DNA from: UBA9676 sp036005525
GTDB taxonomy: Bacteria; Actinomycetota; Actinomycetes; Streptosporangiales; Streptosporangiaceae
NCBI GenBank assembly: GCA_036005525.1
Contig: DASYQM010000451.1
Span: 1-64,000, forward strand
Reading direction: 5' to 3'
Length of the DNA stretch: 64,000 nucleotides
In this document: one piece after another, positions 18,142 to 26,543 of the stretch
Layout of the letters: every line of letters starts with the position of its first letter
How positions within the stretch are numbered: position 1 is the stretch's first letter
Program-made: the position numbers and the translations under genes
Notes under the pieces: model-generated
Seen by the model: the letters and a program-made list of their open reading frames with translations, nothing else
The model's database searches: none
Told to the model about the DNA's origin: nothing

Positions 18142-19455
18142 CTAGCTGCCGGCCGGCACGTTCAGGATCGTGTCCGCCTGCTGCGCCGCCTGGTCGAGCG
18201 CGGCCTGCGGCGCGGCCTTGCCGAGGAGCACCGACGCGATGCCATTGCCGAGGGCATTGACGACGCGCGGCCACTGCGGCAGCGTGGGCATCGCCTCCTT
18301 GGCGTTCACCAGGTTTTGCGCCATCGGCCCGATACCCGGGTACTTCTTCAGGTACTGCTGGTAGCCCGGCAGCTTGAGGATGGACGGCCGGATGGGGAGC
18401 GAGCCGGACCCCATCATCCACGTCAGCTCCTGCTGCGGCGCGGTCAGCCACTTCAGGAACGTGATGGAGGCGTTCACGCGCGCGGTGCCGTTGTTGAAGA
18501 TGACCCAGTTGTCGGGGCCGGACACGGTCTGGTGGTTGCCGTTCACGGCCGGCAGCTGCACGTCCGCCCAGTCGACCTTCGCCTGGTTGAGCGTCGGAAC
18601 CTCCCACGGGCCGCTGACGAACATCGCCAGGTGCCCGCTCGTGAACAGCGGCTCGGCCTTCTCTGCCGTCGGGTCCAGGTACACCGAATGGTCGACGGTC
18701 GCCATCTGCTGCCAGAGCGTCAGGTTCGCTGTGCCCGCCTGCGAGTTGAACAGCGCCTTCTTGTCGTCCGGCGAGAGGATCTGCCCGCCGCGCTGCCAGA
18801 GCCCCGGGAAGAACCGCCAGGACGTGTCGAGCAGGTCACCGCCGATGGGGTAGTTCACGCCGTAGATGTGCTTGGCCGGATTGGTCAGCTTCTTCGCGAC
18901 GGCGCGGAACTCGTCCCAGGTCCAGTTGGGGGACGGATCGGGGACGCCGGCCGCGGCGAACAGCTTCTTGTTGTAGATCACCGACAGGTTGTCGATGAGG
19001 GCGGGGAACCCGATGACCTTGCCCCCGGGCGCCACGATCTGCTTCGACGCCGGGTAGAAGTCGTTCCAGTTGAACCCGGGCTGATGGATCTGGCTCGCCA
19101 GGTTCACGGTCTTACCGCTCTCGGCGATGTTCGCGGCGTAGGAGCCGTAGATGTACGCGATGTCGGGAGCGGCTCCGGCCGCGATCGCCGTCGTGACCTT
19201 CGGGAGAAGGTCCCCGGTGGACGTCCCCCCGGAGCTCGCCTGCACCACGATGTTCGGATGCGAGGCGTTGAAGCTGTTGACGAGGTTCTGCATCACCTTG
19301 TCGGTGGGATCGGTCTGGGCATGCCAGAACTGGATCGTGACCGTCCCCGTCGGGCTGGCCCCGGAGGGCGCGGCCGAGCCGGATCCGGATGATCCTCCAC
19401 AGGCGGCTAGCGCCAGGGTCAACGCCGCGATCCCCGCCAGCGCCGTTCGCTTCAT
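18142..19455 (-). CDS. Sugar ABC transporter substrate-binding lipoprotein
   Basis: 437 residues. The lipoprotein signal MKRTALAGIAALTLALAAC ends in a clear lipobox (LAAC, Cys 19), followed by a Gly/Ser-rich linker. The rest is a family 1 solute-binding fold (FWHAQTDPTDKV, GAAPDIAYIYGSYAA, KVIGFPALIDNLSVIYNKKLF, GHLAMFVSGPWE). CUT1 binding proteins capture oligosaccharides at the cell surface. Third gene of the leftward transport operon, 39 bp after the permease gene. In context the ligand would be an oligogalactosamine or galactosaminogalactan fragment; this is inference. Confidence 0.92.
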   Translation of the reverse strand: MKRTALAGIAALTLALAACGGSSGSGSAAPSGASPTGTVTIQFWHAQTDPTDKVMQNLVNSFNASHPNIVVQASSGGTSTGDLLPKVTTAIAAGAAPDIAYIYGSYAANIAESGKTVNLASQIHQPGFNWNDFYPASKQIVAPGGKVIGFPALIDNLSVIYNKKLFAAAGVPDPSPNWTWDEFRAVAKKLTNPAKHIYGVNYPIGGDLLDTSWRFFPGLWQRGGQILSPDDKKALFNSQAGTANLTLWQQMATVDHSVYLDPTAEKAEPLFTSGHLAMFVSGPWEVPTLNQAKVDWADVQLPAVNGNHQTVSGPDNWVIFNNGTARVNASITFLKWLTAPQQELTWMMGSGSLPIRPSILKLPGYQQYLKKYPGIGPMAQNLVNAKEAMPTLPQWPRVVNALGNGIASVLLGKAAPQAALDQAAQQADTILNVPAGS

Positions 19456-19494
19456 ATCGGTCTCCTTGTTTTCGTCAGCCCTGGCCGCTGCCGG

Positions 19495-20409
19495 TCATCC
19501 CTTGACGGCCCCGGTGATCGCCTGCACGAATCGGCGCTGGCCGATAAGGAACACAAGCAGCACCGGCACCGTGGTCAAGACGGTGCCGGCCATGATTTGC
19601 GACCAGTGGGTTACGTGTTCACCCTGGAACGTGGTGAGGCCCACCTGCACGGTGAACGTACGACTCGACGTGATCGCGATCAGCGGCCAGAAGAGATCGT
19701 TCCACGCGTAGATGAACGTGATGATGCCGAGGGCGGCCAGTGCCGGCCTCGCGAGCGGCAGCACGATCTTCCAGAAGACCTGGAGGCGGCTGCATCCGTC
19801 GATGCGCCCGGCCTCCTCGAGCTCTCTGGGGAACGACTGGAAGAACGAGTACATGAGGAAGATGCCCAGCGCGGACGTCAGCTGCGGCACGATGAGCGCC
19901 CCGAGCGTGTTGATCAGCCCGATTTCGTGGAAGATCTCGAAAGTGGGGATCACCGTCAGCTGGAACGGGATGAGGGCGGTCGCGAGCAGCAGGATCAGCA
20001 TCACGCTGGAGCCCCGGAACTGAATACGCGCGAACGCGTAGCCGGCCAGGCTGCACAGGACCAGCTGTGCGATGACCGCGGCGCCGGAGACGATCAGGCT
20101 GTTCAGGAACCAGTAGGGGAAGTCCGAGCTGGCCAGCACGATCGAATACCCCCCGGTATCCAGGTGATGAGGCCAGAGCGTCGGGGGAATGCGGTTGATC
20201 TCAGTGTCCGTCATGAACGAGGTGAGGAGCATCCAGACGAACGGCAGGACCATGATGATCGACAACGGCAGCAGCACCAGATGCCCGCGCTGCGGCAAGT
20301 GGCGCCGCCAGCCGCTGCGGCGCATCCGCCGCTCGGCCTCCTCGATCCGGGCGCGGTGCAGCGCCACGTCGGCGCCGGGCGCGGGCAGCAGGACCTGCTC
20401 GCCGGTCAC
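19495..20409 (-). CDS. Sugar ABC transporter permease (MalG type)
   Basis: 304 residues from a GTG at 20409 that overlaps the stop of the upstream permease (GTGA). An open frame extends further upstream but is the antisense-like shadow of the other permease. Six membrane segments are visible, with the first near residues 30-50. The permease EAA loop lies at EEAGRIDGCSRLQVFWKIVLPLARP near residue 205. It forms the inner-membrane channel with the 20406-21326 product. Confidence 0.92.
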   Translation of the reverse strand: MTGEQVLLPAPGADVALHRARIEEAERRMRRSGWRRHLPQRGHLVLLPLSIIMVLPFVWMLLTSFMTDTEINRIPPTLWPHHLDTGGYSIVLASSDFPYWFLNSLIVSGAAVIAQLVLCSLAGYAFARIQFRGSSVMLILLLATALIPFQLTVIPTFEIFHEIGLINTLGALIVPQLTSALGIFLMYSFFQSFPRELEEAGRIDGCSRLQVFWKIVLPLARPALAALGIITFIYAWNDLFWPLIAITSSRTFTVQVGLTTFQGEHVTHWSQIMAGTVLTTVPVLLVFLIGQRRFVQAITGAVKG

Positions 20410-21326
20410 AGCGTGACCCTCCGCCTGCGGCCGTAGGCGAGCGCCCCGCCGATCGCGATCAGGCTGGTGAAGAACAGCACGTACGCGACGGCCGCGCCGT
20501 ATCCGGCCGTGAAGAAGTTGAACGCCAGTTGATAGATGTAGTACACGAGCGTCAGCGTCGAGTTGAGTGGGCCGCCCTTCGTGGTCGTGTAGACGAGGTC
20601 GAAGAACTGGAACACGTCGATGAGGCCCCACACCAGGAGGAAGATCGTCACCGGCCGGACGGTCGGCAGGGTGACGTGCCAGAACCTTGACCATCTACCC
20701 GCGCCGTCGATCGCCGCCGCCTCGGCTACCTCTTGGGGGATGTCCTGGAGTGCCGCGAGGTAGATCACGACATTGAAGCCGAACTGGGTCCAGAAGTACA
20801 CGATCGCCAGCACGACCAGGGCCTGCGAGGGGTTCTGGAGGAAGCCCTGGCGCGGCAGCCCCACCGCCTGCAATCCGGCGTTCACGATCCCGAAGTCGGA
20901 ATCGAAGATGAACGCGAACAGCAGGCCTTCGGCCGCCGCCGACGCGACGAACGGCACCAGGAAGCAGGTGCGGTAGAAGCCGATGAGCTTGATCTTCTGG
21001 TTCAGCAGGATCGCCACGCCAAGCCCCGCCGCGAGGCCGACCGGCAGGTACAGGACGGCGAGCAGGAGCGTGTTCGTGAACGCCTGGCGGAGCAGTGGGT
21101 CCTTGGCGAGGGCGGCGTAGTTCGCGAACCCGATGAAGTGGCCAGGCGACACGAGGTTCGAGTTCGTAAGCGACAGGTAGGCCGCCCAGGTCATGGGGAT
21201 GAAGGACAGGCCGAGCACGATGATCACGGACGGGCTCGCGAACGCCCAGCCGGCGATGTTGGCCGAGCGGCGGATGCGGCGGTTGGCATCCCGGGCGATG
21301 GTGGCCTCGTCGAGGGTCGTGGCCAT
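20406..21326 (-). CDS. Sugar ABC transporter permease (MalF/UgpA type)
   Basis: 306 residues, six predicted membrane segments, the first near residues 28-50. The EAA loop reads EVAEAAAIDGAGRWSRFWHV near residue 210, the contact site for the ATPase. First gene of the leftward transport operon. Its promoter lies in the second copy of the duplicated cassette, giving a leader of about 110 bases. No ATPase gene is in this operon; the one at 9094 is the likely partner. Confidence 0.92.
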   Translation of the reverse strand: MATTLDEATIARDANRRIRRSANIAGWAFASPSVIIVLGLSFIPMTWAAYLSLTNSNLVSPGHFIGFANYAALAKDPLLRQAFTNTLLLAVLYLPVGLAAGLGVAILLNQKIKLIGFYRTCFLVPFVASAAAEGLLFAFIFDSDFGIVNAGLQAVGLPRQGFLQNPSQALVVLAIVYFWTQFGFNVVIYLAALQDIPQEVAEAAAIDGAGRWSRFWHVTLPTVRPVTIFLLVWGLIDVFQFFDLVYTTTKGGPLNSTLTLVYYIYQLAFNFFTAGYGAAVAYVLFFTSLIAIGGALAYGRRRRVTL

Positions 21327-21416
21327 CAGCCCTCCGGTGGCTCATATGCGTCGGCGAGCGTGACGCGAACGGGGCCGGGACGCTGCCTCGCTCCAGGAGC
21401 TCCCGCCGTCGCTTCT

Positions 21417-21540
21417 GCTTTCGTTCTCGCTCGGATGTGCGGATATTAGAACACACTCGTGCGCTCTGCAAGGCTGCTTCTGGTCGTTCGGATTGGTGCC
21501 CAAGCGGCCAGGACGGTAGATTCACGTGGATGCACGCCAT
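21417..21540. repeat. Duplicated bidirectional regulatory cassette, copy 2
   Basis: Counterpart of 8071-8194, at a constant offset of 13346 bp and without gaps. It separates the leftward transport operon from the rightward kinase/aldolase operon. Most changes cluster just upstream of the rightward -35 box. The ATG of the isomerase gene is also preserved here (21530) although the gene itself is not, which shows that the block was duplicated from, or shares ancestry with, an isomerase upstream region. Confidence 0.9.
21443..21471 (-). promoter_or_regulatory. Leftward promoter for transport operon with operator in the spacer
   Basis: On the minus strand: TTGCAG (21471-21466), a 17-bp spacer, then TAATAT (21448-21443). 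The spacer again carries the palindrome (21449-21466), here with one half-site base changed (GAGC in place of GAAC on the minus strand). The geometry is identical to copy 1. Confidence 0.6.
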
Positions 21541-21610
21541 CCCGGCCAGGCGCGTGACCTGGCCGGTTCGGTCATCGTCACCCCGCGCTGAGCCGGGCAG
21601 GTCACAATGA
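21530..21610 (+). other. Possible 26-codon leader ORF before the PfkB gene
   Basis: The ATG at 21530 corresponds to the isomerase start codon in cassette copy 1. The frame runs 26 codons and stops in an ATGA overlap with the start of the kinase gene at 21607. It could allow translation of a leaderless message to couple into the kinase gene, which has only a weak ribosome-binding site. It may equally be a relic. No family resemblance was seen. Confidence 0.25.
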
Positions 21611-22560
21611 TCCTCGTCGTCGCGCTCAACCCGGCTCTCGATGTGACGCATCACGTGCCGGGCGTCGACTGGGCGGGCGTCAACCGGCCGGCCGTGGTCC
21701 GGGCCCGGGCCGGCGGCAAAGGGCTGAACGTGGCCCGGACGTTGCGGGCGATCGGCGCCGAGGTGCGGCTGATCGGGTTCGCGGGCGGCATCACCGGCGA
21801 GCAGGTGCGGTCCGCACTCGGGGAGCTGCGGGTGCCGGCGTCATTCACGCCGATCGGTGGCGAGACCCGGCGCACCTTCGCCGTGGTCGACACCGCCCGT
21901 GGCGATACCGCGCTGTTCAACGAACCGGGTCCCACGGTCGGGCCGGACGAGTACGCCGGGTTCTGCGTCATGTATGAAAAGGCACTGGCGGGATGCAGCG
22001 CCGTCGTCCTTTCCGGAAGCCTGCCGGGGGGGCTTTCGCCGGATACCTACGCAGAGCTGGGTGCCATGGCAGCGGCGGCCGGGGTGCCAGCCGTGCTGGA
22101 CGCGCACGGAGAAGCGCTGCTCCGGGGCGCGGCTGCCCGCCCGGCCATCGTCAAGCCGAACCTCGCCGAGCTGGAAGCTCTCGCCGGCCGCAGCCTGTCC
22201 ACGGCGCGCGGCGCGGACACCGATGCGGTGGCCCTCGCCGCGCGTGAGCTGAGGGCCGTGGGTCCGCAGGCGGTCGTGGTCACGCTCGGGGCCGCCGGGC
22301 TGTGCGCCGTCACCGGCGATGGCAGCTGGCACGCGGCGCCAGCGGCCGAAGTGCGGGGGAATCCAACCGGCGCAGGGGACGCCGTCGCCGCCGGCCTGGT
22401 GCACGGGCTTGTCCTGGGGCGCCCGTGGGAGGAGCGGCTGCGGCACGCGGTCGCGCTCGGCACCGCCTCCGCCGCCGCGCCGGTCGCGGGAGAGTTCAGC
22501 CACGCTGCCTACGCCGAGGCGCTGGCCGGGGTCAGGGTGAACCGCGGCGAGGCCGGCTGA
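21607..22560 (+). CDS. PfkB-type phosphosugar kinase (1-phosphofructokinase / tagatose-6-phosphate kinase type)
   Basis: 317 residues. Typical FruK/LacC opening: VALNPALDVTHHV near residue 4 and the first PfkB signature RAGGKGLNVARTL near 37. The second signature NPTGAGDAVAAGL near 252 contains the catalytic Asp. Enzymes of this subgroup phosphorylate fructose-1-phosphate or tagatose-6-phosphate to the 1,6-bisphosphate. Translationally coupled (ATGA) to a class II aldolase, and under the same control cassette as the isomerase, so tagatose-6-phosphate is the more coherent substrate. Sequence alone does not separate the two. Confidence 0.87.
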   Translation: MILVVALNPALDVTHHVPGVDWAGVNRPAVVRARAGGKGLNVARTLRAIGAEVRLIGFAGGITGEQVRSALGELRVPASFTPIGGETRRTFAVVDTARGDTALFNEPGPTVGPDEYAGFCVMYEKALAGCSAVVLSGSLPGGLSPDTYAELGAMAAAAGVPAVLDAHGEALLRGAAARPAIVKPNLAELEALAGRSLSTARGADTDAVALAARELRAVGPQAVVVTLGAAGLCAVTGDGSWHAAPAAEVRGNPTGAGDAVAAGLVHGLVLGRPWEERLRHAVALGTASAAAPVAGEFSHAAYAEALAGVRVNRGEAG

Positions 22561-23429
22561 TGCCCACGGCGCGGATGGGAGAGATCGTCGGGCCGGCGGC
22601 GGCGGCGGGCCACGGCGTGGGCGCCTTCAACGTCATCGGCATCGAGTACGCCGAGGCGATCGTGGCCGGTGCCGAAGCCGCCGGCGCGCCCGTGGTCCTA
22701 CAGCTCAGCCAGAACTGTGTCGCTTACCACGGCGCGCTCGGCCCGCTGGGCCGGGCCTGCGCCGCCATCGCGGGCTCGGCGGCGGTGCCGGTGGCGCTGC
22801 ACCTGGACCACGCCACCGGCACCGACCTGGTCCGGGAAGCCGCCGGCCTGGGCATCGGATCGGTCATGTACGACGCGTCGGCCCTGCCCTACGACCAGAA
22901 CGTCCGCGCCACGGCCGGAGTCGCCGGGTGGTGTCACGAGCGGGGGATGTGGGTCGAGGCCGAGCTCGGCGAGATCGGCGGGAAGGACGGCGTGCACTCG
23001 CCCCGTGCGCGCACGGACCCCGGCGACGCGGCCCGCTATGTCGATGCCACGGGCGTGGATGCCCTCGCCGTGGCGGTCGGCAGCTCCCACGCGATGCGGA
23101 CCCGCGATGCCGTCCTGGACACCGGGCTTATCGCCAGGATCCATGGTGTAGTCGGCGTCCCGCTGGTTCTCCACGGCTCGTCGGGAGTGCCCGATGCGGC
23201 GCTGGCCGCGGCGGTCGCCGCCGGGATGACCAAGATCAATGTGGCCACCCAGCTGAACAAGACGTTCACAGCCGCCGTCCGCGATCGTCTCGCGGCCGAT
23301 CCGTCCCTGGTCGATCCGCGGCGCTACGGTGCGGCGGGGCGTGATGCGATTGCCATCGAGGTCACCCGCCTGCTGCGGGTGATCGGCGCCGGGGTCGCCA
23401 GCCAGGATGAATCACCGGGCAAGCCGTGA
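22560..23429 (+). CDS. Class II ketose-bisphosphate aldolase (tagatose/fructose type)
   Basis: 289 residues from the ATG at 22560, overlapping the kinase stop by one base. Zinc and catalytic motifs of class II aldolases: HLDHA near 82-86, EAELGEIGG near 131, GSSHAMRT near 174 (zinc His), LHGSSGVPD near 203 and KINVATQLN near 226. The GatY/KbaY-like layout fits cleavage of tagatose-1,6-bisphosphate to dihydroxyacetone phosphate and glyceraldehyde-3-phosphate. Fructose-1,6-bisphosphate is the alternative. Overlaps the next kinase gene by 4 bp. Confidence 0.88.
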   Translation: MPTARMGEIVGPAAAAGHGVGAFNVIGIEYAEAIVAGAEAAGAPVVLQLSQNCVAYHGALGPLGRACAAIAGSAAVPVALHLDHATGTDLVREAAGLGIGSVMYDASALPYDQNVRATAGVAGWCHERGMWVEAELGEIGGKDGVHSPRARTDPGDAARYVDATGVDALAVAVGSSHAMRTRDAVLDTGLIARIHGVVGVPLVLHGSSGVPDAALAAAVAAGMTKINVATQLNKTFTAAVRDRLAADPSLVDPRRYGAAGRDAIAIEVTRLLRVIGAGVASQDESPGKP

Positions 23430-24451
23430 ACGAACGCGTGGAAGGCGGCCGGGACATCGATCTGGTCGTGGTCGGCGACTGCAACCCGGACGTGCTAGTG
23501 CTCGGCGACGACGTCACCCCGTCCTTCGGCCAGCAGGAGAAGCTGGTGGAGGGCATCTGGATGGTCGTCGGCGGCTCCGCGGCGATCACGGCGGTGGCCG
23601 CGGCGCGGCTGGGGCTGAGCGTGGAGCTGGTCGCGGCGGTGGGAGCCGACCCGGCCGGGGAGTTCCTGCTGGGCCAGCTCTCCCGGGAGGGCGTGGGCAG
23701 CGGCGCCGTCGCCGTGCGCGACGGCGTGCCGACCGGCATGACCGTTGCGCTGTCCCGTGGCGCCGACCGCGCGATCCTGACCGCCCTCGGCGCCGTGGCG
23801 TCGCTGACCACCCAGGATGTCCCCGCCACGCTGCTCGCCCGGGCCCGCCATGTGCATGTCAGTTCCTACTTCCTGCTGGAGCACTCGCTGGGGCCCGGGC
23901 TCGCGGCCATGCTCGCGGCCGCGCGGGCCGCAGGGGCCATCACCTCGCTCGACACCAACTGGGATCCGGCCGGGAAATGGGGCGATGACCACCTCCATGG
24001 CGCGCTGGCCCAGACGGACGTGCTGCTCCCCAACGAGACGGAGGCCGTGCGGATCGCTGGCGAGTCCACCTTGACCGCCGCGGCGGCGGCCCTCACCGCC
24101 GCCGGGCCCAGGCTGGTGGTCAAGCTCGGCGAGCGGGGAGCCCTCTGCGCCGACGGCCCGGTGTGGCACCGTGCGGAGCTGCCGCCGGTAACGCCCGTCG
24201 ATGCCACGGGCGCGGGTGATTGCTTCAACGCGGGGCTGATCGCCGGCCTGCTGCGCGGCCTTGCCCTGCCCGGCGCGGCCGCACTGGGCTGTGCTGTCGG
24301 CGCGCTGTCCACCCAGGCGGCCGGCGGCACGGCAGGCTGCCCGGACCTGGCCTCCGCTCTGGCCCTTGCCCAGACCGCAACCATCCGGAGGGTCCGTCCA
24401 AGGACGCCGTCATCCGGAACCGGTCGGCGGGCCAAGAGGCCCCGGCACTAG
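23426..24451 (+). CDS. PfkB/ribokinase-family sugar kinase
   Basis: 341 residues from a GTG overlapping the aldolase stop (GTGA). It begins VVVGDCNPDVLVLG, with GGSAAITAVAAARLG near 50 and the catalytic signature DATGAGDCFNAGL near 257. Its N-terminal layout differs from the FruK/LacC group and is closer to ribokinase and other free-sugar kinases. In this operon it could phosphorylate the imported monomer, supplying the isomerase, since no other free-sugar kinase is present. That assignment rests on pathway logic only. Residues near the C-terminus (after about 325) are low-complexity. Confidence 0.85.
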   Translation: MNERVEGGRDIDLVVVGDCNPDVLVLGDDVTPSFGQQEKLVEGIWMVVGGSAAITAVAAARLGLSVELVAAVGADPAGEFLLGQLSREGVGSGAVAVRDGVPTGMTVALSRGADRAILTALGAVASLTTQDVPATLLARARHVHVSSYFLLEHSLGPGLAAMLAAARAAGAITSLDTNWDPAGKWGDDHLHGALAQTDVLLPNETEAVRIAGESTLTAAAAALTAAGPRLVVKLGERGALCADGPVWHRAELPPVTPVDATGAGDCFNAGLIAGLLRGLALPGAAALGCAVGALSTQAAGGTAGCPDLASALALAQTATIRRVRPRTPSSGTGRRAKRPRH

Positions 24452-24493
24452 CCCCGGCGGTAGGCGAGCCCGGCGGTCCTGTTACCGGGGCCG

Positions 24494-25447
24494 CTACGGG
24501 CGCAGCAGCGCCTTCACGGGATGCAGGCCCCCGTTCATCAGGCCCGTGAAGATCTCCGCCCCCGCGGCCAGTGGATAGCCCGCCGCCCAGGTCAGGTCCC
24601 AGTCCCGGATCAGTGCCATCGCGTGGGCGAATTCCTCGTCGCGGTAGGCAAAGGAGCCGAGAACCCGCTTCTCGCTCCTGACCAGCGCATTGGCGTCGAA
24701 GCCTGCCTCCTCCCCGGCCAGGCCGAGCCAGATGGCCACCCCACCGGGGCGCTGGTGGGCGACGGACGCCGCGCGGGTCGCGGCCGACCCGACGGCGTCG
24801 ATCACCGCGTCGTACTCGCCGGCCAGGCTTGGGCCGGCCGCTCCGGCGCCGAGGCGCTGGGCGGCGGCAAGCCTGGCCGGCGACAGGTCGGTCACATCGA
24901 CGCGCCCCGCCCCGCCGGACAGCGCCATCGCGGCACACAGCAGGCCAATGGCGCCGCACCCGATCACAGCGACGCGCGCGCCCTTGGCGCCGCTGGCGCC
25001 AAGGGCCCCACCGGCCTGGTTCCATGCGTGGACGGCATTGGCGGCGGGCTCGATCAGCGCCGCCGCCTCCCACGACAGTCCCGGCGGCACCGGGCGGAGC
25101 GCCGACGCGGGGACCGCGACCCGCTCGGCGAACCCGCCGGCGCGGTGCACGCCAATGATCTCCCGGTTCCGGCACACGTGGCGCAGCCCGCGCTGGCACT
25201 CCGCGCAGCAGCCGCAGGACAGAATGGGGTTGATCACCACCGCCGTGCCCTCGGCGCTGACCCCGGCAAACTCATGCCCCATGATCAGCGGTGGCTTCCG
25301 GAACCCGGGACGGCGGGCGCCATGCAGCTCGCTGCCGCAGATCCCGGCCGCGCGGACCTGGACAAGCACGTCGCCGGGGGCCGGATCGGGCTCCGGGACA
25401 TCGAGCAACTCCACCGTGCCCGGCGCCGTGAAGACGAGCGCCTTCAC
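24494..25447 (-). CDS. Zinc-dependent medium-chain dehydrogenase (GatD/threonine dehydrogenase-like)
   Basis: 317 residues from the GTG at 25447. The frame is open far upstream but is antisense to the SDR gene there and not real. Catalytic zinc site ICGSELHG with GHEFAG; structural zinc cysteines in CGCCAECQRGLRHVC; Rossmann motif VIGCGAIGLLCAA near 170. Galactitol-1-phosphate and L-threonine dehydrogenases share this pattern. A polyol- or sugar-phosphate substrate feeding tagatose-6-phosphate would fit the neighbourhood. Convergent with the sugar kinase gene (42 bp apart) and divergent from the SDR. Confidence 0.85.
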   Translation of the reverse strand: MKALVFTAPGTVELLDVPEPDPAPGDVLVQVRAAGICGSELHGARRPGFRKPPLIMGHEFAGVSAEGTAVVINPILSCGCCAECQRGLRHVCRNREIIGVHRAGGFAERVAVPASALRPVPPGLSWEAAALIEPAANAVHAWNQAGGALGASGAKGARVAVIGCGAIGLLCAAMALSGGAGRVDVTDLSPARLAAAQRLGAGAAGPSLAGEYDAVIDAVGSAATRAASVAHQRPGGVAIWLGLAGEEAGFDANALVRSEKRVLGSFAYRDEEFAHAMALIRDWDLTWAAGYPLAAGAEIFTGLMNGGLHPVKALLRP

Positions 25448-25627
25448 CGTGCCGGGCCCGCTTCGTGAGCCACGTGTGCTTGTCCGGTCGGTGTGTCGGC
25501 GGTTTCCGGCGCCCCCGTTCTCGCGCCTCCGTTCTGGCGCCCGGCGGCCCGGACCACTCGCTAGGTTACCGGTACCGGGAGCAGCGCCCCCGACTGACCG
25601 CGGGTATGGGCGCCCCGGAGACGTTAG

Positions 25628-26425
25628 GTGCCGGGCCAGATGACAGGGACGGCTGGAATGCGCGGACTTCGGGGCAAGCGGATTCTGATCAGCGGCGGCA
25701 GCAGTGGGATCGGGCTGGCCACCGCGGAGCGGTTCCTCGAGGAGGGGTCGCGGGTCTTCGTCTGCGGCGTCGGCGCCGATGAGGTTGCGGCGGCGGTCGC
25801 CGGCCTCGCCCCCAGAGGCGAGATTTCCGGGCTGGCGTGCGACGTGAGCGCCGAAGCGGACGTGGCCCGCCTGATGGTGGAGGCCACACGCGCGCTCGGC
25901 GGTGTGGATGTGCTGGTCAACAACGCGGGCATCGCGCGGCGGGACCCGTTCCTCGCGATAGCGCCGGCGGTCTGGGACCGGGTTCTCGAGGTGAACCTCC
26001 GCGGCATGTTCCTGATGGCGCAGGCCGTCAGCCGGCACCTCGTCGAGCGGGGCGGCGGTGGCGTGATCATCAACATGTCCTCCACCAACGGCATCGCGGG
26101 GGAGGAGGACTACGCCCACTACAACGCCTCGAAGGGCGGGGTGCTGCTGCTGACCAGGACCATGGCGGTCGAGCTCGGCAGCCACGGGATCCGGGTGAAC
26201 GCGCTCTGCCCCGGATACATCCATACCGCGCTGAACGAGGCCATCGCCGCGGGCATCGGCGGCGACGAGTTCGAGGCCGCCTACGTGCGTGACAGGATCC
26301 CGCTCGGGCGGGCCGGCCGGGCGGAGGATGTGGCCGCCGCCTACGCCTTCCTCGCCTCCGACGACGCCACGTTCATTCACGGCAGCGCGCTGGTGATCGA
26401 CGGCGGCCAGCTTGCCGTGATGTGA
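25628..26425 (+). CDS. Short-chain dehydrogenase/reductase (SDR)
   Basis: 265 residues from the GTG at 25628, with a GGAG about 8 bases upstream; ATGs at 25640 and 25658 are alternatives. Classical SDR motifs: SGGSSGIG cofactor loop near 20, NNAG near 97, catalytic Ser in NMSSTNG and YNASK (Tyr and Lys) near 161. The C-terminus FIHGSALVIDGGQ is also typical. Probably acts on a sugar or polyol, given its place beside the galactosamine/tagatose genes. Substrate unknown. Confidence 0.9.
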   Translation: MPGQMTGTAGMRGLRGKRILISGGSSGIGLATAERFLEEGSRVFVCGVGADEVAAAVAGLAPRGEISGLACDVSAEADVARLMVEATRALGGVDVLVNNAGIARRDPFLAIAPAVWDRVLEVNLRGMFLMAQAVSRHLVERGGGGVIINMSSTNGIAGEEDYAHYNASKGGVLLLTRTMAVELGSHGIRVNALCPGYIHTALNEAIAAGIGGDEFEAAYVRDRIPLGRAGRAEDVAAAYAFLASDDATFIHGSALVIDGGQLAVM

Positions 26426-26543
26426 TCCCGGGTGCGCCCAGCCCGGCCGTCTGCGCGGAATGGCAGGCCGCCAAAATGGCATTTGCAGAGGCTTTGAAAT
26501 GGCGTTACGTGGCCATTGGAGCCGGCTTGCCATACTTGCCGCC

